Shown here: in pieces, positions 35,380 to 42,525 of the stretch | Layout of the letters: each line of letters begins with the position of its first letter | How positions within the stretch are numbered: the first letter of the stretch is position 1 | NCBI GenBank assembly: GCA_011087605.1 | Contig: JAALLE010000028.1 | Location: 1-42,525 of the forward strand | Direction of reading: 5' to 3' | DNA length: 42,525 nt | From: Hyphomicrobiales bacterium | Lineage (GTDB): Bacteria > Pseudomonadota > Alphaproteobacteria > Rhizobiales > Rhizobiaceae | Notes under the pieces: model-generated | Seen by the model: only the letters and a program-made list of their open reading frames with translations | The model's database searches: none | What the model was told of the DNA's origin: nothing | Made by a program: the position numbers and the translations under genes

Positions 35380-35406
35380 AGCCGATAATGGGAGGAGTGA
35401 TCGGCT
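35380..35406 (-). ncRNA. CUCCUCCC-loop hairpin 1 (closest to DUF1127 stop)
   Basis: AGCCGAT (35380-35386) and ATCGGCT (35400-35406) are perfect 7-bp arms; the minus-strand loop is CACUCCUCCCAUU. It begins 12 bp beyond the DUF1127 stop codon and is the first of three such hairpins. Confidence 0.7.
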
Positions 35407-35417
35407 TGAAGCTGTGT

Positions 35418-35564
35418 TTAGCGGCGTGAAGCGCGCTGTGCGATGAATGGGATATCACCGCGTGTGATACCAAGATCATCCAACTCACGGTTGGAAAGGC
35501 TGCTGAGTTCTTTGCGTGTCTGACGAACGCGGTTCCAAGTACGGATGTTTCCAAGAATATCCAT
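35418..35564 (-). CDS. DUF1127-domain micro-protein, 48 residues
   Basis: A 48-residue protein is read from ATG 35564-35562, with a GAAGGA ribosome-binding site 7-8 nt upstream, to TAA at 35418. The sequence includes RTWNRVRQTRKELSSLSNRE and then LDDLGITRGDIP, the canonical DUF1127 core (LSNRELDDLGI). DUF1127 proteins are Arg-rich and RNA-associated; CcaF1 of Rhodobacter sphaeroides is a DUF1127 protein affecting sRNA maturation and RNA turnover, and its gene is co-transcribed with CcsR sRNAs. The same arrangement follows here: three CUCCUCCC hairpins and a terminator lie immediately downstream on the same strand. Confidence 0.9.
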   Translation of the reverse strand: MDILGNIRTWNRVRQTRKELSSLSNRELDDLGITRGDIPFIAQRASRR

Positions 35565-35771
35565 AATCAAATTCCTTCAAAGGATGTCAGCGCTTCTGGC
35601 TGACCGGGTTGCTCGAAACGTCAATTGTTCCGTTGACAAACAAATAGGATGTTGGCGGATTTTTACGAGCGCAAAGACTGCATGTGAGCCATGCAAAAAT
35701 TGCAAGCCGGCACACAATTCGACCACAAGCATTAATAGTCGAACTGGTTGGCGACAGGTCGGGTTTGGAGC

Positions 35772-38741
35772 TTACTCTGCAGCCTGCAGCGGTCCTGATT
35801 TTTCATCCGCCTGACGTGCCAGAAGAGCTTTCAGGAAATGTCCGGTATAAGACCGCTCTTCCCTGGCAATATCCTCCGGCGTGCCTGCGGCAACGATTTC
35901 ACCGCCGCCATCGCCACCTTCAGGGCCCAGGTCGAGCACCCAGTCTGCGGTCTTGATAACTTCCAGATTGTGTTCAATCACAGCGACCGTATTTCCGGTA
36001 TCAACCAGTTCGTGAAGAACTTCCAATAGCTTGGATACATCGTGAAAGTGCAGTCCAGTCGTCGGTTCATCCAAGATGTAAAGCGTGCGGCCGGTGGCGC
36101 GTTTGGACAATTCCTTGGACAGTTTTACCCGTTGCGCCTCTCCACCCGACAGAGTTGTCGCTTGTTGGCCAATCTTGATGTAATCGAGACCCACTCGACG
36201 CAGCGTTTCCATTTTGTCGCGCACTGAGGGTACTGCGGCAAAGAATTCGCAGCCTTCTTCAACCGTCATATCCAGAACATCGGCAATTGATTTGCCCTTA
36301 AACTGCACTTCCAGCGTCTCGCGATTGTAGCGCTTGCCAGAGCAGACATCGCAGGTGACATAAACATCGGGCAAAAAGTGCATTTCAATCTTGATAACAC
36401 CGTCGCCCTGACACGCTTCGCAGCGCCCGCCCTTGACGTTGAACGAGAAACGACCGGGATTGTAACCCCTTGCCTTGGCTTCTGGCAGACCGGCAAACCA
36501 CTCCCTGATCGGCGTAAACGCTCCGGTATAAGTTGCCGGATTGGAACGCGGTGTACGGCCAATCGGGGATTGATCGATATCGATTATCTTATCGAGGTGT
36601 TCCAGTCCCTCAATGCGATCATGGGCGGCCGGGATATTGCGGTTTTTATTAATATGCCGCGCAGCCGCCTTGTAGAGTGTTTCGATCAGGAAGGTGGACT
36701 TGCCACCTCCGGAAACTCCGGTAACTGCGGTAAACGTGCCGAGTGGAATTTCGCCGCTGATTTTTTTCAGGTTGTTGCCACGGGCGCCAACCACTTTGAT
36801 CTTGCGCTGCTTGTTGATTTTGCGACGTTGTTTGGGGATGGCAACTTCCATGGCGCCGGACAAATATTTGCCGGTCAGGGAATCCTTGCAGGCCATGATG
36901 TCTTCGGGTGAGCCCTCGGCAATAATCTCGCCGCCATGAATGCCGGCGCGAGGTCCGATATCGACGACATGATCGGCCGTCAATATGGCGTCTTCGTCAT
37001 GTTCAACCACAATCACCGTATTTCCCAGATTGCGCAGATGCTGGAGTGTTTCCAAGAGTCGTGCATTGTCTCGCTGATGCAGGCCTATCGACGGTTCATC
37101 CAACACATAGAGCACGCCTGTCAGGCCTGACCCAATTTGAGATGCCAGCCTGATGCGCTGGCTTTCGCCGCCCGACAATGTTCCCGAATTGCGCGACAGG
37201 GTCAGATAATCCAGTCCCACATCGTTGAGAAACTGCAGGCGCTCGCGAATTTCCTTGAGAATGCGCACCGCAATCTCGTTTTGCTTGTCATTGAGCCTGT
37301 CGGGCAGGTCGGCAAACCAGATATTGGCCTGCTTGATCGACAATTCGGCGACTTCGCTGATGTGCTTTTTGTCGAGCTTTACAGCCATTGCCTCTGGCTT
37401 CAGCCGGTATCCCTCACAGGCCATGCAGGGCATGCGGGACATGAATTTTTCGATTTCCTCACGCATCCACGAACTGTCGGTTTCCCGCCAGCGACGCTCC
37501 AGATTGCCAATCACGCCTTCAAATGGCTTGGTGGTTTTATAGGTGCGAAGGCCGTCATCATATTTGAATTCAATAGACTTCTTGCCCGTGCCGTAAAGCA
37601 CCGCCGTATGGGCATCAGCCGTCAGATCCTGCCATTTGTCAGATATCTTGAAATTATAGGCCCGTCCCAATGCTTCAAGTGTCTGGGCATAATAGGGTGA
37701 CGAATTGTTGGACTTTGACCAGGGTGCAATTGCTCCCTTGTTCAGGGGCTGAGTCGGATCGGGTACCACCAGACTTTCGTCTATTTTCTGCTGGGTACCA
37801 AGACCGTCACAGGATGGGCAGGCGCCAAATGGGTTGTTGAACGAAAACAGCCGCGGTTCGATTTCTGGAATCGTAAATCCGGAGACCGGGCAGGCAAATT
37901 TTTCGGAAAATATAAGCCGCTCATGGGCTTCATTCTTCGATTTGTTTTTTGAACCACCGGCGGCCGTTTCAGAAGCGGGCAGGGGCCTGTCGGCAAGTTC
38001 AGCAATTGCCATGCCGTCTGTCAGCCGCAAGGCCGTTTCCAGTGAATCAGCCAACCGGGTGCTCATATCTTCACGCACAACAATTCGGTCGACCACGACA
38101 TCGATGTCGTGTTTGTACTTCTTGTCCAGTTCCGGCACGTCGGCGATCTCGTAGAATTCACCATCCACCTTGACCCGCTGGAAGCCTTTCTTCATCAGCT
38201 CGGCAAATTCCTTTTTGTATTCGCCTTTGCGGCCCTGAACGATTGGTGCCAACAGATAAAGTCGAGACCCTTCTTCAACCGCCATCACACGATCAACCAT
38301 CTGACTGACGGTCTGGCTCTCGATTGGCAATCCTGTGGCCGGAGAATAGGGCACGCCGACCCGGGCGAATAACAGCCGCAGATAGTCGTAGATCTCGGTC
38401 ACCGTACCGACCGTGGAGCGCGGGTTCTTGGAAGTGGTTTTCTGTTCAATCGAGATGGCCGGAGAAAGGCCATCAATTTGATCAACATCCGGCTTCTGCA
38501 TCATTTCCAGGAATTGACGGGCGTAGGCCGACAGGGATTCCACATACCGCCTCTGGCCTTCGGCATAGATTGTATCAAAGGCAAGTGAAGACTTGCCTGA
38601 CCCAGACAGGCCAGTCATCACGATCAGACTGTCGCGCGGCAGGTCAATATTCACATTTTTCAAATTGTGCTCACGCGCACCGCGCACCGAAATGACCTTG
38701 TCATCGGGTTTCATTGAAAGGGACTTGGATTTCGGTGCCAT
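35772..38741 (-). CDS. uvrA: Excinuclease ABC subunit UvrA
   Basis: UvrA is the damage-recognition ATPase of nucleotide excision repair. From ATG 38741 it has 989 residues; ATG 38714 and ATG 38801 are alternatives, and none has a strong ribosome-binding site. The core starts [20 protein letters not shown]. Two ABC modules are visible: Walker [13 protein letters not shown] and [12 protein letters not shown], signatures [16 protein letters not shown] and [16 protein letters not shown]. The large zinc-finger motif CEACQGDG...CDVCSGKRY is intact. The other zinc site reads [12 protein letters not shown]: the second cysteine of the usual CPxC is Ser. It is divergent from ssb, with an SOS box between. 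Confidence 0.96.
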   Translation of the reverse strand: MAPKSKSLSMKPDDKVISVRGAREHNLKNVNIDLPRDSLIVMTGLSGSGKSSLAFDTIYAEGQRRYVESLSAYARQFLEMMQKPDVDQIDGLSPAISIEQKTTSKNPRSTVGTVTEIYDYLRLLFARVGVPYSPATGLPIESQTVSQMVDRVMAVEEGSRLYLLAPIVQGRKGEYKKEFAELMKKGFQRVKVDGEFYEIADVPELDKKYKHDIDVVVDRIVVREDMSTRLADSLETALRLTDGMAIAELADRPLPASETAAGGSKNKSKNEAHERLIFSEKFACPVSGFTIPEIEPRLFSFNNPFGACPSCDGLGTQQKIDESLVVPDPTQPLNKGAIAPWSKSNNSSPYYAQTLEALGRAYNFKISDKWQDLTADAHTAVLYGTGKKSIEFKYDDGLRTYKTTKPFEGVIGNLERRWRETDSSWMREEIEKFMSRMPCMACEGYRLKPEAMAVKLDKKHISEVAELSIKQANIWFADLPDRLNDKQNEIAVRILKEIRERLQFLNDVGLDYLTLSRNSGTLSGGESQRIRLASQIGSGLTGVLYVLDEPSIGLHQRDNARLLETLQHLRNLGNTVIVVEHDEDAILTADHVVDIGPRAGIHGGEIIAEGSPEDIMACKDSLTGKYLSGAMEVAIPKQRRKINKQRKIKVVGARGNNLKKISGEIPLGTFTAVTGVSGGGKSTFLIETLYKAAARHINKNRNIPAAHDRIEGLEHLDKIIDIDQSPIGRTPRSNPATYTGAFTPIREWFAGLPEAKARGYNPGRFSFNVKGGRCEACQGDGVIKIEMHFLPDVYVTCDVCSGKRYNRETLEVQFKGKSIADVLDMTVEEGCEFFAAVPSVRDKMETLRRVGLDYIKIGQQATTLSGGEAQRVKLSKELSKRATGRTLYILDEPTTGLHFHDVSKLLEVLHELVDTGNTVAVIEHNLEVIKTADWVLDLGPEGGDGGGEIVAAGTPEDIAREERSYTGHFLKALLARQADEKSGPLQAAE

Positions 38742-38882
38742 GTTACTACTTTTAATTTGGCCTGCGAGATTGACTTCATATGTGGGCTTGTCGGGGCCCA
38801 TGTCCAGACCCGACAGCTCAATTCACAGGAAGCCAATAATACGCGTTGTTGCAGGGATTGCCATTGAGTCGCGTACCATCTA

Positions 38883-38897
38883 GAACATTACATGAAC
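38883..38897. promoter_or_regulatory. Alphaproteobacterial LexA (SOS) box GAAC-N7-GAAC
   Basis: GAAC (38883-38886), seven bases (ATTACAT) and GAAC (38894-38897) match the direct-repeat LexA operator of alphaproteobacteria (GTTC-N7-GTTC on the other strand). It lies in the divergent uvrA/ssb region, 142 bp from the chosen uvrA start and 132 bp before ssb. Damage induction of uvrA is the expected outcome. Confidence 0.85.
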
Positions 38898-39029
38898 ATT
38901 TGACATTGAAACAAGTGGTGGAAAACCAAATTCTGTCAGCATCAAGCCTGCAAAAGCTGGTTTTACACGCCTATGTTGATTTGAACATGGATAGCGGCGC
39001 AATGGCGGACCGCAAAGAGGAGTAGAGTT

Positions 39030-39533
39030 ATGGCAGGAAGTGTCAACAAGGTCATTCTGGTCGGCAATCTGGGCGCAGACCCGGAAATTCGCCGCACACA
39101 GGATGGGCGCCCTATTGCCAATTTTTCGGTGGCCACGTCAGAATCCTGGCGCGATAAAAATACCGGAGAGCGACGGGAAAAAACCGAATGGCATCGTGTC
39201 GTGTGCTTTAACGAGGGCCTCTGCAAGGTCATCGAGCAATATGTCAAAAAAGGCTCCAAGGTTTACATTGAAGGTCAGTTGCAAACCCGCAAATGGCAGG
39301 ATCAGAGCGGCCAGGACAAATATACGACAGAAGTGGTTCTGCAAGGCTTCAACGGTAATCTGACAATGCTCGACAGTCGCAACCAGGACGGCGGCGGCGG
39401 CGGTGGCTATGGCGGCGGCGGTAACGATTACGGCGGCGGCGGCGGCGGTGGCGGCGGTAGTCAAAGCGGCGGTGGTGGCGGATTCCCCGGCGGCGGTGGC
39501 GGCGGTGACATGGACGACGAGATTCCGTTTTAA
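39030..39533 (+). CDS. ssb: Single-stranded DNA-binding protein
   Basis: SSB binds ssDNA during replication, recombination and repair. The 167-residue protein has an N-terminal OB fold (about residues 1-112: [20 protein letters not shown], then [13 protein letters not shown] and [16 protein letters not shown]), a linker very rich in Gly with Tyr-Gly repeats (about 120-160), and the acidic C-terminal tip DMDDEIPF that recruits partner proteins. A GAGGAG ribosome-binding site precedes the ATG. The linker DNA is a GGC/GGT microsatellite-like tract. Confidence 0.97.
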   Translation: MAGSVNKVILVGNLGADPEIRRTQDGRPIANFSVATSESWRDKNTGERREKTEWHRVVCFNEGLCKVIEQYVKKGSKVYIEGQLQTRKWQDQSGQDKYTTEVVLQGFNGNLTMLDSRNQDGGGGGGYGGGGNDYGGGGGGGGGSQSGGGGGFPGGGGGGDMDDEIPF

Positions 39534-39559
39534 ACCCCGGCGAATGCAGGCCAACAACA

Positions 39560-39581
39560 GGGGGTGGAATTCAACACCCCC
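39560..39581 (+). terminator. GC-rich hairpin after ssb
   Basis: GGGGGTG (39560-39566) and CACCCCC (39575-39581) form a perfect 7-bp stem around an 8-nt loop, 26 bp after the ssb stop. No T tract follows, so it may be a weak or factor-assisted terminator or a 3'-end stabiliser. Confidence 0.4.
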
Positions 39582-39628
39582 AATCCCGCCCAACATTGAG
39601 GCGGTTGATTGCTCCACAAAGGTAAAAC

Positions 39629-40297
39629 ATGGCATCCCTGTTTGAACGTCTGAAATCAGATTGTGCTGATGACTGGCGGGACTACACGCACCATGAATTT
39701 GTTGAAAGTCTTGGCAGGGGCGACCTGCCATCGGCCGCATTCCAGGATTATCTGGTGCAGGATTTTCTGTTCCTGATCCAGTTTGCCAGAGCCTATGCTC
39801 TGAGCATCTACAAAAGCCGCTCGCTGGCAGAAATGCGCGGCGGACTGGACGGATTGAAGGCGATCATGGATGTGGAAATGGACCTTCACATCCGCATGTG
39901 CGACCGTTGGGGACTGGACGCTGTTGATCTGGAAAAGGTGCCGGAAAAATCCCAGACAGTCGCTTATACGCGCTTCGCGCTCGATGCCGGCAACGCGGGC
40001 GACCTGCTGGATCTTTATGTTGCGTTGGCGCCCTGCATGATCGGATATGGTGAAATTGGCGCGCGTCTGGCGGATCAGCAAGGCGATGATAATACTTACG
40101 CGGAGTGGATCAATGAATACGCCTCGCCGGAATATCAGGAACTCGTGAGTGCAACGATTGCCAATCTCGACGAACTGGCCGCCGTGATGATGACTGAAGC
40201 CCGCTATCCGCAACTCAAGTTACTGTTTGCAGCGGCGACCCGCCTTGAATCCGATTTTTGGCAAATGGGCCTCGACGCAGCGGCATCTGAGGCATGA
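39629..40297 (+). CDS. tenA: TenA-family aminopyrimidine aminohydrolase (thiaminase II)
   Basis: TenA hydrolyses aminopyrimidine breakdown products of thiamine so the HMP ring can be salvaged. The 222-residue all-helical protein has the active-site residues of the TenA_C class: Asp45 (YLVQDFLFLIQF), Cys136 with Tyr140 (LAPCMIGYGEIG) and Glu207 (TRLESDFWQMGL). The start follows ssb by 95 bp. Its stop overlaps the next gene as ATGA. I see no thiamine (TPP) riboswitch upstream. Confidence 0.9.
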   Translation: MASLFERLKSDCADDWRDYTHHEFVESLGRGDLPSAAFQDYLVQDFLFLIQFARAYALSIYKSRSLAEMRGGLDGLKAIMDVEMDLHIRMCDRWGLDAVDLEKVPEKSQTVAYTRFALDAGNAGDLLDLYVALAPCMIGYGEIGARLADQQGDDNTYAEWINEYASPEYQELVSATIANLDELAAVMMTEARYPQLKLLFAAATRLESDFWQMGLDAAASEA

Positions 40298-40707
40298 AAC
40301 AGGCTCTTGCCCATATCAGTCTTGTTGTGAACGACTATGATGCGGCAATTGATTTTTACTGCAACAAACTGAACTTCGAGCTTCTTGAAGACTCCTATCA
40401 GCCGGAACAGGATAAGCGCTGGGTTGTGGTGCGACCACCAGGCTCCAATGGCGCCAGCATTCTGCTGGCACGTGCCTCAAATCCACAACAGAGTACGTTT
40501 GTTGGCAACCAGTCCGGTGGAAGGGTGTTCCTGTTTCTGGCGACCGATGATTTCCATCGCGACCATGCTCAAATGGTCTCCGACGGCGTCAGTTTTGTGC
40601 GCGAACCCAAAGTGATGGATTATGGCACGGTCGCGGTTTTCGAGGACCTGTACGGTAATTTGTGGGATTTGGTTCAATTTGCCGAAGGTCACCCTCAGGC
40701 GCTGTGA
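40294..40707 (+). CDS. Glyoxalase/VOC-fold protein
   Basis: This 137-residue protein has the vicinal-oxygen-chelate fold: AHISLVVNDYDAAIDFYCNK at the N-terminus and a second module ending VAVFEDLYGNLWDLVQF. The metal-ligand positions (His7, Glu near the C-terminus) are compatible with metal-dependent enzymes, but substrate is unknown. It is translationally coupled to tenA by a 4-bp ATGA overlap and converges on the CDF gene with a 2-bp gap. Confidence 0.85.
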   Translation: MKQALAHISLVVNDYDAAIDFYCNKLNFELLEDSYQPEQDKRWVVVRPPGSNGASILLARASNPQQSTFVGNQSGGRVFLFLATDDFHRDHAQMVSDGVSFVREPKVMDYGTVAVFEDLYGNLWDLVQFAEGHPQAL

Positions 40708-40709
40708 AC

Positions 40710-41672
40710 CTATTCTTCGCTCTCCTGCCGGCGCAGTTCGGCAGCGCGAGCCACTTCCTCGGCGTGATGCTGGGCGCTCTGAACCTCAATAAACAGACGT
40801 TTGACCACCGGAAAACGTTCCTTGATGGCCATTTCCAGATCAGTATTGGTGCGTTCGACAACGCCGGCCGGCACTTCGTCGTTATAGTCCACGCTCAATG
40901 CCAAAAGCACATCATTGGGGCCGCGATGCAAGGTACGAATTTCATTGAGCGCGATGATGGCAGGTTGCCGTCCCACCAAATCGCGGATGTCATCAACGAT
41001 TTCGGGCGCCGCCGCTTCTCCGATAAGCAGGCCCTTGGTTTCCAGAGCCAACAACAAGGCGGTACCGGCAAGGATCACCCCAATAAGGATGGAAGCAACA
41101 CCGTCGATCACCGGGAGGTTGAAGGTTACGGAAATCCAGATGCCGATTAACGCGACGACCAGACCCAGCATGGCGGCCGTATCTTCAAACAACACGGTGA
41201 AAATCGTTGGGTCCTTGGATTCCTGCACCGCCTGAAACAAACCCTTCTTGCCCTGGGTCGAACTGAATTCGCGGTAGGCGATCCACCAGGCGAACCCCTC
41301 AAACACCATTGCCAGCACCAAAATGATGTAGTTGATGGTTGGATTTTCGACCGGGTGCGGATGCAGCACCTTTTCAATGCCGTGATAAACTGAAATGCCA
41401 GCGCCGATCGAAAAGATTAGAATGGCGACAATAAATGCCCAGAAATAGATCTCTGAAGCATATCCAAAAGGGTGTTTTTCATCGGCTGGACGCTTTGAGC
41501 GGGCAATCCCGTAGAGCAGCAGGCTCTGATTACCCGTATCAACCAGTGAATGAATGCCTTCCGACAGCATGGCAGATGATCCGGTTAACGCAGCGCCAAC
41601 AAATTTGGCCACCGCAATCAAGCCATTGCCTATCATGGCCGCGTAAATGACCTTCTTTGACCCCGATGCCAT
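40710..41672 (-). CDS. Cation diffusion facilitator family transporter
   Basis: This 320-residue inner-membrane antiporter probably exports Zn2+ or related divalent cations. It has about six hydrophobic segments. The metal-site pattern is GIHSLVDTGNQ with His41 and Asp45, and a second one at LFEDTAAMLG; a soluble C-terminal domain covers about residues 215-320. The HSLVDTGNQ variant resembles the ZnT9/SLC30A9 branch. The ion specificity is not deducible. Confidence 0.9.
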   Translation of the reverse strand: MASGSKKVIYAAMIGNGLIAVAKFVGAALTGSSAMLSEGIHSLVDTGNQSLLLYGIARSKRPADEKHPFGYASEIYFWAFIVAILIFSIGAGISVYHGIEKVLHPHPVENPTINYIILVLAMVFEGFAWWIAYREFSSTQGKKGLFQAVQESKDPTIFTVLFEDTAAMLGLVVALIGIWISVTFNLPVIDGVASILIGVILAGTALLLALETKGLLIGEAAAPEIVDDIRDLVGRQPAIIALNEIRTLHRGPNDVLLALSVDYNDEVPAGVVERTNTDLEMAIKERFPVVKRLFIEVQSAQHHAEEVARAAELRRQESEE

Positions 41673-41766
41673 GTGTTCACCTGTCTTTGAGATGTCAGTT
41701 GCTCTGTACCGTGCTAGAAAAGATGTGACCGGATTGCAATCACGTTTCTCTATTCAAGGATCACTC

Positions 41767-42123
41767 ATGAAAAGCTTTTTTGCCCTCGTTTTGGCCTTCA
41801 CCGTCTCATCTGCCTGGGCTGGAGAGGTGGATGTGACCGATGTAAAGATGCGCAAAACCGGGCCAAACACCTATCGATTCGATGTCACGCTGAAACACGC
41901 GGATACCGGATGGGATCATTATGCCGATAAATGGCAGGTAGTTGGTCCAGATGGAACCGTACTGGGCACCCGCGTTCTGGCCCATCCACACGTCAACGAG
42001 CAACCATTCACTCGATCGCTGGGCGGTGTGAAAATCGCCGATGGAATTGATAAGGTTGTGATTCGTGGTGGTGACAGCGTGCACGGATTGGGTGGGGTGG
42101 AAATCACTGTGGCAATTGACTAG
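41767..42123 (+). CDS. Small exported protein of unknown function
   Basis: A 118-residue protein from ATG 41767 (AAGGA ribosome-binding site 8 nt upstream) has a signal peptide of about 18 residues (cleavage SAWA/GEV) and a short beta-rich domain. Visible conserved-looking motifs are HADTGWDHYADKWQV and LAHPHVNEQPFTRSL, rich in His and aromatic residues and possibly metal-binding. Similar small proteins occur in Rhizobiales and Rhodobacterales; no function is known to me. It converges on and overlaps the MarC gene by 4 bp. Confidence 0.8.
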   Translation: MKSFFALVLAFTVSSAWAGEVDVTDVKMRKTGPNTYRFDVTLKHADTGWDHYADKWQVVGPDGTVLGTRVLAHPHVNEQPFTRSLGGVKIADGIDKVVIRGGDSVHGLGGVEITVAID

Positions 42124-42474
42124 CCAATCAACGCGGTAACCCCGTCAATGACAAACTGAACCGACAGGGCCGCCAAAATGATCCCGAGCAAACGGGTCAT
42201 GATGATTTGCACCGTGTCGCTGATAAACCGGTTCATCCGGTCGGCCAGCAGCAGCGACAGGTAGACGATCAATCCCATCGAGCATAGCACGCCAATCAGA
42301 GCGAAGCGGTCAACCGGCCAGGAAAACTCGCTGGCCAGCAGGATCGATGCAGAAATCGCGCCTGGACCGGCAATCAGTGGTATTGCCAGCGGGAATACCG
42401 CCATCGACTGCAGTTCATTTTGGGAAATGATTTTTTCTGCCGCTTCGCCCTTACGCTCGGCACGTTTTTCAAAC
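42120..42474 (-). CDS. MarC-family integral membrane protein, 5'-truncated
   Basis: This is the C-terminal portion of a MarC-family protein. MAVFPLAIPLIAGPGAISAS is the family hallmark, followed by three to four transmembrane segments ending VQFVIDGVTALIG. The frame continues past the internal ATG at 42404 towards the window end (reading ...FEKRAERKGEAAEKIISQ), so 42404 is not the real start. At about 42475 recognisable coding sequence stops where the terminal inverted sequence begins. MarC was once thought to be a multiple-antibiotic-resistance protein; its role is unclear. Confidence 0.85.
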
Positions 42475-42525
42475 GTAACTACTCAGCTACCCTATTTCTG
42501 CTGCCATTAGGTGCGACAATTTGAT

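Noticed and set aside
39390-39520. GGC/GGT microsatellite-like tract
   Set aside because: It encodes the ordinary Gly-rich flexible linker of SSB, so it is not treated as a separate repeat element.
39534-39628. TPP riboswitch before tenA
   Set aside because: No CUGAGA or other THI-element core is visible; the interval holds only a GC-rich hairpin.

Overview
The window looks like a chromosomal core-genome segment of an alphaproteobacterium, most probably Hyphomicrobiales (Rhizobiales), with moderate G+C. Supporting signs are the gatC-gatA-gatB cluster, a SecD-SecF fusion, the order surE-pcm-nlpD, the order yajC-secDF-Mth938-squalene/phytoene synthase-like, rpiA-DUF2059-gor, a divergent uvrA/ssb pair with an alphaproteobacterial GAAC-N7-GAAC LexA box, a TTAA-N7-TTAA CtrA box, and a DUF1127 micro-gene followed by CUCCUCCC-loop hairpins. 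I see no tRNA, rRNA, insertion sequence, prophage or CRISPR array. The length (about 42.5 kb) and odd terminal sequences fit a fosmid-type insert: 17 of 18 bases of an inverted sequence are shared by the two ends, and each copy abuts a truncated gene. The outer ~50 bases at each end should therefore be distrusted.

Layout. 53-4055: fragment of a UPF0173 metallo-hydrolase (frameshifted), then gatC, gatA and gatB for amidation of mischarged Glu-tRNA(Gln)/Asp-tRNA(Asn). 4093-5803: a phytanoyl-CoA-dioxygenase-like oxygenase convergent with a 3-hydroxyisobutyrate-dehydrogenase-like reductase. 5888-10366 (minus): a tightly coupled molybdenum-cofactor operon fdhD-mobA-mobB-moeA, preceded by a Bcr/CflA MFS exporter. 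10509-12608: a 51-residue small protein divergent from a GcvA-type LysR regulator, which overlaps tail-to-tail with an EamA permease. 12702-15221 (minus): a periplasmic L,D-transpeptidase with a textbook terminator, and class I fumarase. 15400-20655: TerB-like protein, phosphoglycolate phosphatase, ribose-5-phosphate isomerase, DUF2059 protein, glutathione reductase and an orphan ABC ATPase. 20815-22625: tatABC. 22678-27052: serS, surE, pcm and an NlpD/DipM-like LysM-LytM lipoprotein with a CtrA box upstream. 27074-33007: a DUF815 ATPase, yajC, secDF, and homologues of the mitochondrial complex I assembly factors NDUFAF3 and NDUFAF6, plus an unknown 130-residue protein. 33029-35258: trmFO and a divergent lipoprotein with a possible Cys-His-Asp triad. 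35290-35564: DUF1127 gene with three CUCCUCCC hairpins. 35772-39533: uvrA and ssb, divergent, with an SOS box. 39629-42474: tenA, a glyoxalase-fold protein, a cation diffusion facilitator, a small exported protein and a truncated MarC protein.

Most of the region is housekeeping: translation fidelity, Moco biosynthesis, redox defence, Sec and Tat export, envelope maintenance and DNA repair. The parts most worth a second look are the DUF1127/CUCCUCCC hairpin array, which resembles the CcsR/'cuckoo' small RNAs; the two complex I assembly-factor homologues beside SecDF with an uncharacterised neighbour; the CtrA site before nlpD; several perfect inverted or tandem repeats in intergenic DNA; and the anomalous window ends.
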